64,000 nucleotides of DNA from Desulfotomaculum sp. (GTDB taxonomy: Bacteria > Bacillota > Desulfotomaculia > Desulfotomaculales > Nap2-2B), in the NCBI GenBank assembly GCA_003513005.1, contig DOTD01000017.1, forward strand, positions 1 through 64,000, read 5' to 3'. How positions within the stretch are numbered: the stretch's first letter is position 1; each line of letters begins with the position of its first letter. Under the pieces are notes generated by a model, which did not search any database, was not told the DNA's origin, and was given only the letters and a program-made list of their open reading frames with translations. Below, one piece after another: positions 52,252-60,474 of this stretch. The position numbers were made by a program, and so were the translations under genes.

Positions 52252-52316
52252 ATACGCCGGTGGCTAGGAAACAGGTCGTCATCGTGACGGTGCGGTATTC
52301 CAAAAGCCAATTCTGA
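52244..52316 (+). pseudogene. Remnant of a ParE-family toxin
   Basis: TTG at 52244 overlaps the antitoxin stop and reads LDKYAGG then TAG. Twenty-five bases on, in another frame, 52269-52316 reads KQVVIVTVRYSKSQF and stop, the C-terminus of MDKY-type ParE toxins as I recall them. The middle of the gene (about 80 residues) is missing, so an internal deletion and frameshift destroyed the toxin. Confidence 0.6.
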
Positions 52317-52430
52317 TAGGATCACATATTGAAAGAAAAGACAATCATAAAAAATAAGACCAGGGTACATTGCCCCGGTTTATTTTTTAAAACGTTATAT
52401 TGTCGTTATGGTGTAGAACCGCTATTTCCA

Positions 52431-52509
52431 TGGTCGGGGCGACAGGACTTGAACCTGCGGACCTCACGGTCCCGAACCGTGCGCTCTAGCCAAACTGAGC
52501 TACGCCCCG
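52431..52509 (-). tRNA. tRNA-Pro (anticodon CGG)
   Basis: Cloverleaf on the minus strand: acceptor CGGGGCG/CGCCCCG, D stem GCTC/GAGC, anticodon stem CACGG/CCGTG around TTCGGGA (anticodon CGG), variable loop AGGTCC, T arm GCAGG/CCTGT with TTCAAGT, and encoded CCA at 52433-52431. Total 79 nt with CCA. Confidence 0.95.
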
Positions 52510-52615
52510 TTAAAAAGTCAACAATGTAATTTTCACACAAAACCCGGAAGAAGTCAACGCCAATGTAAGTTGTGGTATAATAATACCAATCAGGAAACCG
52601 GCAGGGAGACTAAAT

Positions 52616-54394
52616 ATGCCATTCGACGGTTTTGTGCTTGCCGCAGTACGCCATGAACTGGAAGATAAAATAATTGGGAGCAGGGTTGATCGGGTCTATC
52701 AGCCTTCCAAGGACACTGTAGCTTTAAATTTGCATCGCACAAAGGAAAAGATGCGTCTGTTGCTTTGCGCACATCCTTCTTTTGCGCGTATACACCTGTT
52801 TAAGCAGCCAAAGGAGAACCCGGCTTCCCCACCCTCTTTCTGCATGGTCCTTAGAAAGCATTTGGAAGGCGGCCGTATAAAGAGTATAATTCAACCCGGC
52901 CTGGAACGTATTATCTCTCTTGAAATAGAAGCGCAAAACGAAATAGGCCAGGCAGTGACAAAACACCTGATCTGCGAAATTATGGGAAAACACAGCAATA
53001 TTATTCTTGTCGATGTTCAAAGCAGAAAAATAACCGACGCCATTAAAAAATACTCCCATGTATTAAGCCGGCACAGGGAAGTGCTGCCGGGGCGCATATA
53101 CATACCACCACCGGCACAGGAAAAGCTGGACACGTTGAATATGACGGAGAAAGACCTGTTCGAATCTTTGATGAAAAGGCCTTTAGACGATCTCATAGTT
53201 AAATGCCTGCAAAACTGCCTGGAGGGATTCAGCACTCCTTTAGCCAAAGAAATACTTTACCGTACAGGGCTTCCTGCGGAACTTACTTTAAACGAGTGCG
53301 GAGAGTACGAGCTTAATAAAATATGGGCAGTTCTTCAGGAGATAATAATTCAGGCAAGACAGAATCTATTTCAACCGACACTTGTTTTAAACAGGCAGGG
53401 GGAACCGGTAGAATTCAGCGCGTTTGACCTGACTTGTTACGGAGATCAATTGAGAAAAAAAGGTTCGATGAACGATAACGTTGAACAGTTTTATAGCCTT
53501 AAGGAAGACGATTTGCGGCGCGGGAAGGAAAGAAGCTTTCTTCTTAAAACAGTGCTCAAACAGACCGTGAACCTTTCTAAGAAGCTGGAATTCCAGCGCG
53601 AATACCTGGGAAAGGAAGAAAAAACTGAGCAGCTGAGGATATCAGGGGAATTGATTATGGCCAACATTCATCAAATAAGCAGAGGATCTGTAAGAGTTAG
53701 TCTTGATAACTTTTATGATGTGTCCGGTTCAAAAGCAGATATTAATCTAAATCCTGAATTGGGACCCGTTGAAAATGCCCAGGCTTATTTTAAGAAATAT
53801 GCCAAAGCCAAGAGAGCTTCCAAAACAGCCGCCAGGATAGAAGAACAAACCTTAAAAGAACTTAATTATCTTGCCTGCGTCGAAACAAACCTGAATATGG
53901 CATCCGTTGATCAGGAAATATCCGAAATAAAAGAAGAATTAAACAAGCAGGGGTATCTTAAAGATAATTCCGGTCCTCGTAAGGTGAAAACAGTTCATAA
54001 AACGCCTCAGCCGCTGGTTTTCAAATTATCCGAAGGCTTTACGGCGCTAGTCGGTAAGACCAACCGCCAAAATGATTACCTGGTCACACATCTGGCTAAG
54101 GATAATGATATCTGGCTTCATGTAAAGGATTATCCGGGAGCGCATGTAATAATCAAAACGGAAAAGAGTTTGTCTGAAACACCTGCGGGTGTCTTACTGG
54201 AAGCTGCCTGCCTGGCGGCGCATTTCAGCAAGGCCAGACAGAATAAAAATGTTCCCGTGGATTATACATTTCGTAAGAATGTACATAAACCGCCTGGCGC
54301 AAAGCCGGGTTTTGTCACTTATACCGGCCAGCGAACGATAAATGCAAATCCTGATGAAGAGATGGTGCTTAAACTGGCCGGAAATAAATTGTAA
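52616..54394 (+). CDS. rqcH: NFACT-family ribosome quality-control factor RqcH
   Basis: RqcH binds stalled 50S subunits and adds C-terminal alanine tails. The 592-residue protein has the NFACT-N domain (PFDGFVLAAVRHELEDKI at the start), the helix-hairpin and coiled-coil middle (about 290-420), and the NFACT-R domain with NDIWLHVKDYPGAHVIIK near residues 500-517 and RKNVHKPPGAKPGFV near 559-573. Older annotations call this fibronectin-binding protein. The ATG has a GGCAGGGAG-like site. Transcribed with the next gene. Confidence 0.93.
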   Translation: MPFDGFVLAAVRHELEDKIIGSRVDRVYQPSKDTVALNLHRTKEKMRLLLCAHPSFARIHLFKQPKENPASPPSFCMVLRKHLEGGRIKSIIQPGLERIISLEIEAQNEIGQAVTKHLICEIMGKHSNIILVDVQSRKITDAIKKYSHVLSRHREVLPGRIYIPPPAQEKLDTLNMTEKDLFESLMKRPLDDLIVKCLQNCLEGFSTPLAKEILYRTGLPAELTLNECGEYELNKIWAVLQEIIIQARQNLFQPTLVLNRQGEPVEFSAFDLTCYGDQLRKKGSMNDNVEQFYSLKEDDLRRGKERSFLLKTVLKQTVNLSKKLEFQREYLGKEEKTEQLRISGELIMANIHQISRGSVRVSLDNFYDVSGSKADINLNPELGPVENAQAYFKKYAKAKRASKTAARIEEQTLKELNYLACVETNLNMASVDQEISEIKEELNKQGYLKDNSGPRKVKTVHKTPQPLVFKLSEGFTALVGKTNRQNDYLVTHLAKDNDIWLHVKDYPGAHVIIKTEKSLSETPAGVLLEAACLAAHFSKARQNKNVPVDYTFRKNVHKPPGAKPGFVTYTGQRTINANPDEEMVLKLAGNKL

Positions 54395-54405
54395 AGGGGT
54401 ACAAA

Positions 54406-55227
54406 GTGGAGGTTTTTGCGTTAACAGGCCCCAGCGGAACTGGAAAAAGCCACCGTGCAATAGCGCTTGCTCACGAGTTGGATGCAGATCTGATTATTGA
54501 TGACGGCCTGGTCATCAAAGGAACTCAAATACTCGCGGGTTCATCCGCAAAAAAGCAGCCTACCCGGATAGGAGCCATAAAGACTGCGCTTTTTCTTGAC
54601 AAAAACGAGGCGGAACTGGCCAGATCGGCAATTTTGAAATTTGTCCCTCAGAGAGTGCTGATTCTGGCAACATCCAAACGGATGGCTGAAAGAATAAGAA
54701 ACAATCTCAGACTTGATTCTTTCAGCAGGATTATTTCTATAGAAGAAGTGGCGTCACCCAAAGAAATCCGCAAAGCCAGGATGCTTCGCAAGCAGCACAG
54801 CAAACATGTTATTCCTGCTCCTACTGTGGAAGTTCAAAAATCTTTTCCGGATACATTAATTGATCCTTTACAGGTCTTTTTAAAGCGCAAAAGCACACCC
54901 GAGATAAAAAGCTGGTCGGAGCAATCAGTTGTGCGGCCTTCCTTTACAGGCTATGGTAAAATCTCTGTTTCCCACAGCGCTTTAATATCTATTATTACCA
55001 GGGCAGCCGAAGAAATTGACGGTGTTAAGAAAACAGGCAGAGTGCATATTACACGATCGGAACAGGACGTTGTTCTGGATCTGTTTCCGACGATAATTCA
55101 TGGCTATAACTTAAAAACTGTGAGCCACAAAGTGCAGTATGCGGTCAAGAAACGCGTTGAAGATATGACAGGTCTTACTGTTAAGGCAGTAAACGTTTTA
55201 GTTAAAGATTTGAGTTTAAAAGATTAA
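54406..55227 (+). CDS. P-loop NTPase fused to an Asp23/Gls24-type domain
   Basis: A 273-residue protein with two parts. The N-terminal half has Walker A LTGPSGTGKSHRA near residues 6-18 and DADLIIDDGLVI near 27-38. The C-terminal 95 residues (GYGKISVSHSALISIITRAA to MTGLTVKAVNVLVKDL) match the Asp23/Gls24 family pattern. The GTG start follows AGGGG. It lies 11 nt after rqcH and overlaps the convergent rdgB by 12 nt. A role beside rqcH is unknown. I am fairly sure of both domains, not of the function. Confidence 0.75.
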   Translation: MEVFALTGPSGTGKSHRAIALAHELDADLIIDDGLVIKGTQILAGSSAKKQPTRIGAIKTALFLDKNEAELARSAILKFVPQRVLILATSKRMAERIRNNLRLDSFSRIISIEEVASPKEIRKARMLRKQHSKHVIPAPTVEVQKSFPDTLIDPLQVFLKRKSTPEIKSWSEQSVVRPSFTGYGKISVSHSALISIITRAAEEIDGVKKTGRVHITRSEQDVVLDLFPTIIHGYNLKTVSHKVQYAVKKRVEDMTGLTVKAVNVLVKDLSLKD

Positions 55228-55824
55228 TTTATTTTGAATTATTTCCAGCAGTATCTTATATGTACCGGCAAGAGCACGCGCCCGGTGGCTGATTTTATTT
55301 TTTACATCAGGTTCGAGTTCGGCAAAAGTCTTCTCAAATTCGGGTACATAAAAAAGAGGATCATAACCGAATCCTCCGGCGCCTTTTTGTTCAAAAGCGA
55401 TTAACCCATGGCAGCTGCCTTCGGCGGTAAAAATCCTTCCGGATGGGGTGGCAATTGCCACAACACAAAAAAATCGCGCCTTACGTTGTTCCCAGGGTAC
55501 GTTCTTCAATAATTTTAGAAGTTTCGTGTTGTTAGCAAGATCATCGCTTTTTTCGCCCGCGAAACGCGCTGAAAATATTCCCGGGGCGCCGTTCAAATAA
55601 TCTACCTCTAATCCCGAATCGTCGCCCATTGCCAGGCAGCCGGTTGCCAGAGCGACAGTTTTAGCCTTCTTTAAGGCATTCTCAGTAAATGTAGATCCAT
55701 CCTCAATGATCTCGGGCAATTCGGGATATAAAGACAGGGAAACCACCTCAAGATCAAGTGGGCTCAGCAAAGAAATTAGTTCTTTAGTTTTTCCCTGGTT
55801 GCGGGTTGCCAGAATTAGTTTCAT
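55216..55824 (-). CDS. rdgB: XTP/dITP diphosphatase (RdgB/HAM1)
   Basis: Hydrolyses non-canonical purine triphosphates to keep them out of DNA. The 202-residue protein begins LILATRNQGKTKELISLL and has EDGSTFTENALKKAKTVA near residues 41-58, GDDSGLEVDYLNGAPGIFSA near 67-86 and GFGYDPLFYVPE near 151-162. All substrate-binding motifs are present. The 3' end overlaps the convergent P-loop/Asp23 gene. Confidence 0.95.
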   Translation of the reverse strand: MKLILATRNQGKTKELISLLSPLDLEVVSLSLYPELPEIIEDGSTFTENALKKAKTVALATGCLAMGDDSGLEVDYLNGAPGIFSARFAGEKSDDLANNTKLLKLLKNVPWEQRKARFFCVVAIATPSGRIFTAEGSCHGLIAFEQKGAGGFGYDPLFYVPEFEKTFAELEPDVKNKISHRARALAGTYKILLEIIQNKLIF

Positions 55825-55836
55825 ATCATTATCCTT

Positions 55837-56613
55837 TTAATATAAGAAGTAAGTGTCTCCTTCCTGCGCAAGAACTACCGGACGGCCATATCCTTCCTGG
55901 GCCTGGGAGCGTAGCTGCTCAAGATCATATTCAGGGTAAAAGTGAGTTATAATAAGTTCCTTGACTTTAGCCCGCGCAGCCAGTTCCCCGGCCTGCCGCG
56001 CAGTAAAATGCAGCTCTTTGAAAGCCTCCAGGTCTTTATCCAGTCCGCTTGCCTCACAAAGGAAGATACCGGCTTTTTCAGCAAGCTCGGTTAACTCTTT
56101 GCCGGGTATTGCGTCCCCGGAATAAACCAGATAACCGGAGCCTTCTATTCCCAAGGCGTAGGCGCTCATGGTTGAATGATGCACTGGAAGAAAAGAAATA
56201 TTCACTGCGCCGATCTTAGCCTGCCGCACACTGGCGCCGGAAGACAGCTTTTCAACCGGCAGGTCTTCAATAGGCGTTACCTCAAAGGCATCCGAGCAGG
56301 ATTGAAGTTCCTTGAAAATATGGTGTGGTTCCGAGGGTAAAAACAGTTGTATGTGATTCCTTCTCAGACCGTCTCTTAGAGCGCCTCTAGTGGCATGCCG
56401 CAGGCAGTGCAAATCAACGTAGTGATCGGGATGCAGGTGGGTTATGACAGCCGCCTTTATATCTGCATGATGTATGAAATGTCCTAAACGGCTGAATGCG
56501 CCATGTCCCAAATCAAGTAGAATGTTGGCGCCGCCGTCCTGCAGCAGGTAGCCGGAACAGGCGCCGTCCACAGGTGCGTATGGAGCCCAACATCCGAGAA
56601 CGGTTAAGCGCAT
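55837..56613 (-). CDS. MBL-fold phosphodiesterase-like hydrolase (RNase Z/YhfI-like)
   Basis: A 258-residue metallo-hydrolase of the RNase Z/YhfI-like group. THLHPDHYVDLHCLRHATRG near residues 57-76 carries the metal His/Asp set, and GYLVYSGDAIPG near 167-178 and ITHFYPEYD near 223-231 complete it. The ATG follows AAGGAGG by 11 nt; a frame to 56646 is less likely. Directly upstream of rdgB by 12 nt on the same strand. tRNA 3' processing is possible but the canonical RNase Z exosite is not seen. Confidence 0.85.
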   Translation of the reverse strand: MRLTVLGCWAPYAPVDGACSGYLLQDGGANILLDLGHGAFSRLGHFIHHADIKAAVITHLHPDHYVDLHCLRHATRGALRDGLRRNHIQLFLPSEPHHIFKELQSCSDAFEVTPIEDLPVEKLSSGASVRQAKIGAVNISFLPVHHSTMSAYALGIEGSGYLVYSGDAIPGKELTELAEKAGIFLCEASGLDKDLEAFKELHFTARQAGELAARAKVKELIITHFYPEYDLEQLRSQAQEGYGRPVVLAQEGDTYFLY

Positions 56614-56811
56614 TTTTATATTTGCCTCCTTGAAAAAAATATGCATTGGGTATTATATCACCCTGGAATTACAAAAGGCAACAATCTAATCTACACCCAT
56701 TTACAACAACAACAACTCTGTTTAAAATAGAAAGAAACATGGCTTCAAATATAGAATAAGCTAAAAAATAATATAATGATTCAAAAATGAGAAGGAGAGG
56801 CGGTTATCACA

Positions 56812-58116
56812 TTGGAAACAAATCTCCAGGAAAAAGAAGACCAGGCAGTTTTAAAAACAGAGAAAGGCATTCCTCCTGCAAAAACACTTGATCAATACGC
56901 TGAAATTGTCGGCCCGCAAATCATAGAGGAACTAATCAAGCTGGGAAACGAAGTTAAAGGGCTGAAAGTACAGCAGATCAATTCGGCGCGGTTCGGCGGC
57001 GGCGTTGCTGAGATGCTGCATTCAATAATTCCCCTTGAACGTGTCCTGGGGCTTGACATGAACTGGGAAGTTATTACGGGAAATATAGATTTCTTTAACT
57101 ATACGAAAACGATCCATAATTTTATCCAGGGCAAGATGGGAATTCCGGATCTTGTCGGAACGAAAGTATATTGGGATACAAACAAGGCCAACTTTAAATT
57201 AATTGACCAGGACGCGGATATAATCCTTATCCACGATCCACAACCGGCCGGAATGATAAAATTCCTCGACACTGCAATAAGGAAAAAACAGAAATGGATC
57301 TGGCGGTGTCATATTCAGCTCCTGCCAAAAGATTTTTTTGTAACGGAGTTTTTAAGGACCCTGATCGAGTCCTATGACGCAACAATCTTTTCTTCACCTC
57401 AGTTCCTTCCGCCGTGGAAAGTACCGTCAATTCTTATTCTGCCGTATATTGATCCCCTTTCAGACAAAAATAAAGAATTGACGAAACAAGAGATACAAGC
57501 TGTGCTTGATAAATTTAGAATCGAAGATCCGAAAAAGAAACCCCTCCTTACGCTGGTCTCCCGTTTTGATCCTTTTAAGGGACATCTGGCAGCCATAGAG
57601 GCTTTTAAAAAGATACGCAAAATAATTCCCTGTCAGCTGTTACTGGCGGGAGGAACAGCTTACGACGACCCCGAAAATATCAGGATCTTCGATGAATTAG
57701 CCGATAAGTCAAAAAACATACCGGATGTTATGCTGCTGAATCTCCCTCCGGACAGTCATATAGAAATCAATGCCTTTCAGAGGGCGTCTACTATTATTCT
57801 GCAGCCCTCCGTCAAAGAAGGTTTCGGGCTTACGGTAAGTGAAGGAATGTGGAAGGAGAAACCGGTAATCGGCGGTAATACAGGAGGCATACCGGCACAG
57901 ATTATAGACGGTTATAATGGCTTTTTGATAACTCCCGGTGAAAAGGGTATACCTGAAATGATTGAAAGAATAATTTACCTCCTGGAGCATCCCATGTCTG
58001 CCAGAGAAATGGGAAAAAGAGGAAGAGAAGGCGTTAAAGAGCGTTTTCTAGTTACCCGGGGTATTTATGACGAGTTATGTCTGTTTAGAAACCTGATTTG
58101 CAATTTAGAAATATAG
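56812..58116 (+). CDS. treT: Trehalose glycosyltransferring synthase (TreT-like, GT4)
   Basis: Makes trehalose from a nucleotide-activated glucose and glucose in archaea and some bacteria. The 434-residue protein has the TreT pattern NSARFGGGVAEMLHSIIPLE near residues 57-76, IHDPQPAGMIKFL near 141-153, WIWRCHIQLL, VSRFDPFKGHLAAIEAF near 248-264, and EGFGLTVSEGMWKEKPVIGG near 339-358, as recalled from Thermococcus TreT. The TTG start follows AAGGAGAGG by about 8 nt. The cysteine synthase gene starts 14 nt downstream. No partner sugar transporter is near. Confidence 0.85.
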   Translation: METNLQEKEDQAVLKTEKGIPPAKTLDQYAEIVGPQIIEELIKLGNEVKGLKVQQINSARFGGGVAEMLHSIIPLERVLGLDMNWEVITGNIDFFNYTKTIHNFIQGKMGIPDLVGTKVYWDTNKANFKLIDQDADIILIHDPQPAGMIKFLDTAIRKKQKWIWRCHIQLLPKDFFVTEFLRTLIESYDATIFSSPQFLPPWKVPSILILPYIDPLSDKNKELTKQEIQAVLDKFRIEDPKKKPLLTLVSRFDPFKGHLAAIEAFKKIRKIIPCQLLLAGGTAYDDPENIRIFDELADKSKNIPDVMLLNLPPDSHIEINAFQRASTIILQPSVKEGFGLTVSEGMWKEKPVIGGNTGGIPAQIIDGYNGFLITPGEKGIPEMIERIIYLLEHPMSAREMGKRGREGVKERFLVTRGIYDELCLFRNLICNLEI

Positions 58117-58130
58117 GAGTGAGAACTATA

Positions 58131-59039
58131 ATGAGTGTTTTGTCAGCTATCGGCAACACCCCGCTTGTAGCTTTAAAAAACTTAAACAGCAATCCCCGAG
58201 TAAGAATTTTGGCCAAGCTTGAAGGTAATAATCCGGGTGGATCAGTTAAGGACAGGCCGGCTTACTACATGATTAAAAAAGCGGAAGAGTCGGGTGAATT
58301 AACACATGACAGGGTTATCTTGGAGCCTACCTCCGGCAATACAGGCATAGCGCTGGCAATGATCGGGGCGGCAAGGGGATACAAAGTAAAATTAATTATG
58401 CCTGAATGCGTCAGTATAGAAAGAAGGCATATCCTGGAGGCCCACGGTGCGGAAGCTATCCTTACTAACGCATGTGAGGCGACAGACGGGGCCATCCGGA
58501 AAGCCCATGAAATCATGAAAAACGAACCGGAATTATACTACATGCCGAATCAATTTGTAAACGCAAATAACATTCTTGCTCATTACGAGACAACCGGACC
58601 GGAAATCTTCTCTCAGACAAATGGAGAAGTTGATGTATTTGTGGCTGGAATGGGGACAACCGGTACACTGATGGGTATAAGCCAGTACCTAAAGGAAAAG
58701 AAACCCGGAGTAAAGATTGCCGGGATAGAACCGACAGTAGGGCATACGATACAAGGGCTTAAAAACATGACAGAATCTATTGTTCCTGCTATCTACGATC
58801 CTGCAATGCTGGACCAGATAATTGTCGTTGAAGATGAAGAAGCGTTCGAAACAACCAGAAGACTGGCTCTGGAAGAAGGTATTTTCGCAGGTATGTCCAG
58901 CGGCGCTGCTGTGGCGGGGGCGCGTCGCCTGGCGGCAGAAATGGATTCCGGGACAATTGTCGCCCTGCTGCCTGACCGGGGTGACCGTTACCTCAGTACG
59001 GTTTTGTTTAGATCAGTCTGCGGTAAATGTCCCCCGTAA
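58131..59039 (+). CDS. Cysteine synthase (PLP, CysK/CysM family)
   Basis: O-acetylserine sulfhydrylase fold. The 302-residue protein has the PLP Lys in GNNPGGSVKDRPAYYMIKK near residues 33-51, the phosphate loop TSGNTGIALAMIGAARG near 70-86, and GMGTTGTLMGISQYL near 178-192. The start ATG follows ATAGGAGTGAG. The sequence lies nearer CysM-type enzymes (VSIERRHILEAHGAE) than CysK, but the sulfur donor cannot be told from sequence. It directly follows treT. Confidence 0.9.
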   Translation: MSVLSAIGNTPLVALKNLNSNPRVRILAKLEGNNPGGSVKDRPAYYMIKKAEESGELTHDRVILEPTSGNTGIALAMIGAARGYKVKLIMPECVSIERRHILEAHGAEAILTNACEATDGAIRKAHEIMKNEPELYYMPNQFVNANNILAHYETTGPEIFSQTNGEVDVFVAGMGTTGTLMGISQYLKEKKPGVKIAGIEPTVGHTIQGLKNMTESIVPAIYDPAMLDQIIVVEDEEAFETTRRLALEEGIFAGMSSGAAVAGARRLAAEMDSGTIVALLPDRGDRYLSTVLFRSVCGKCPP

Positions 59040-59107
59040 AAACTGAAATTATTGTGATATTGTTTTTCCGGAAAGACATTTGGAGGGTTATTTTCTCCTC
59101 CAAAATT

Positions 59108-59995
59108 TTATTTTATGGGTGGAATGTTGTCCGCAATTATATTAAAGAATGTATGTTTTTGTCCGGGCAGGGATTCCAGACATTCCAAAGCTTCTATTGA
59201 AGTTTCAAATCCGTCACTCCGGCTAAGTAATCTTTTTATAAGTGAAATAAATGAATCTGACAAATTAAGAACTTTCTCCCATGGCAACTCAAATTGTGTC
59301 TCATCCTCAACATGGTTTATAAAAAGATCTACTGCAACAACCCCTGCCCCGAACAAATCGCTGCGGGGGCTGATTTCCCCGCGCAGCAGGGAGTATGTTT
59401 CATATCCGGGAATATTCTGCCCTTTCATTCTAACACTATGAAAAGGACGGACATATTTCAGCGCTTTTTCTGTAGAAGTGATTTCCACTGGGTCATGACA
59501 AAGAGGAAACTGAAGCGGATCAAGAAATCTTGCCAGACCAAAATCAACTAAATATAGTTTTCCCTTATTTAGCAAAAGATTTGACAAACGAATATCGCGA
59601 TGGATAACTGCATTTTCTTTTACTAAAGGGCAATGCAGTTCAGTGAGAATAGCGAAAAGCTTTATTAATATGTCCCTGACTTCTTGTTCGCTAAAACGGC
59701 AGCCTGTATCAATAGAGTAACTTAAAGGCCACCCGGGTATATATTCCTGAACTATACAGTATACATCCTCCAGGGAAAAGCTTTCAACAAACCTCGGCGT
59801 TCCTCTGCAGGTTATACGTTCCAGGATTTCTTTTTCCAAGTGAAAGTACGGCGGAAAATCAGGACTCTCTTCAGCATTGTTAAACAAAGCCTTTAAAGCA
59901 TACAACCGGCCATTTTTCTCGACTTTTAGAACGGCTCCATAACTCCCTCGGCCAAGATATGACTTAAAGCAATATCCGTGGTGAGAATGTTCCTT
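59108..59995 (-). pseudogene. Ser/Thr protein kinase portion of a TGA-split reading frame
   Basis: A Hanks-type kinase domain, 296 codons reading open from just after a TGA at 59998. It has the Gly-rich loop LGRGSYGAV, the ATP Lys in LYALKALF, catalytic VIHRDIRLSNLLL and DFG in YLVDFGLARF, so all catalytic residues are intact. No ATG, GTG or TTG occurs before the Gly-rich loop; the first start is a TTG at 59905, after it. The zinc-ribbon gene lies upstream in the same frame, so the kinase is probably the C-terminal part of one protein. Confidence 0.8.
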
Positions 59996-60286
59996 TCAGG
60001 AGGAGAACAGTCCTCCCAGAAAGCCTTTCTTGCGGCGGTGTTTTCCTCCGGAACTGCTGTGACGATATCCGTAGGGCTGGTGCTCCGGCCTCGGAATTTG
60101 CTGCTGAGGAGCTTGACTGGAAGTTATTCCCTTCAAAGCTGTGCCGCACTGGGGACAGGAAACCCAATTTTGTTCCACTTTGTTCCCACACGAGGGGCAA
60201 AAAAGACCCCTGTTAACTTCGGAACCGCAGTAAGGACAGAATCTGAAATCATTTTGAAGGTTTTGCTGGCAGTTTGGGCAATTCAT
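59996..60286 (-). CDS. Double zinc-ribbon protein (N-terminal part of a kinase fusion)
   Basis: A 96-residue protein. Zinc pairs are CPNC, CPYC, CPSC and CPQC, each in a short knuckle within residues 3-50 (MNCPNCQQNLQNDFRFCPYC and LFCPSCGNKVEQ, then VSCPQCGTAL), followed by a Gln/Pro-rich linker (SSQAPQQQIPRPEHQPYGY) and a Lys/Gly-rich end. The stop is TGA at 59998-59996 and the kinase frame continues without a break. The ATG follows AGGAGG. As a fusion it would be a zinc-ribbon plus kinase of about 392 residues. Confidence 0.85.
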   Translation of the reverse strand: MNCPNCQQNLQNDFRFCPYCGSEVNRGLFCPSCGNKVEQNWVSCPQCGTALKGITSSQAPQQQIPRPEHQPYGYRHSSSGGKHRRKKGFLGGLFSS

Positions 60287-60360
60287 TAAAAAAGCCTCCT
60301 TGGTTAAATGTTACTTTTTTATACCATAAAGAACAGAAATATGCAAATTCATCATAACTA

Positions 60361-60447
60361 AATACAGGGGGACGGTTCTTGTGTATTCATTAATGAATAC
60401 ACAAGAACCGTCCCCCTGTATTAACACAAGAACCGTCCCCCTGTATT
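60361..60447. repeat. Perfect 62-nt palindrome plus a third arm copy
   Basis: Bases 60361-60422 are a perfect palindrome whose arms hold GGGGGACGGTTCTTGTGT. The right arm (60399-60422) is repeated at 60424-60447. It lies between sdhB and the zinc-ribbon gene and can fold into a 31-bp hairpin. It resembles REP-type repeats linked to Y1 transposases in other Firmicutes (memory-based). No transposase is near. It may also end the sdh transcript. Confidence 0.85.
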
Positions 60448-60474
60448 AATAAAAACCATCTTGTAGTTGCTTTT

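Noticed and set aside
52100..52520. Genomic island boundary at tRNA-Pro
   Set aside because: No integrase, attachment repeat or composition shift; the toxin-antitoxin genes are the only accessory genes here.
59960..59998. Selenocysteine insertion at the TGA between zinc ribbon and kinase
   Set aside because: The hairpin downstream is weak and starts 18 nt away, and the residue lies in a linker with no catalytic reason for Sec; kept only as a remote option in the finding.
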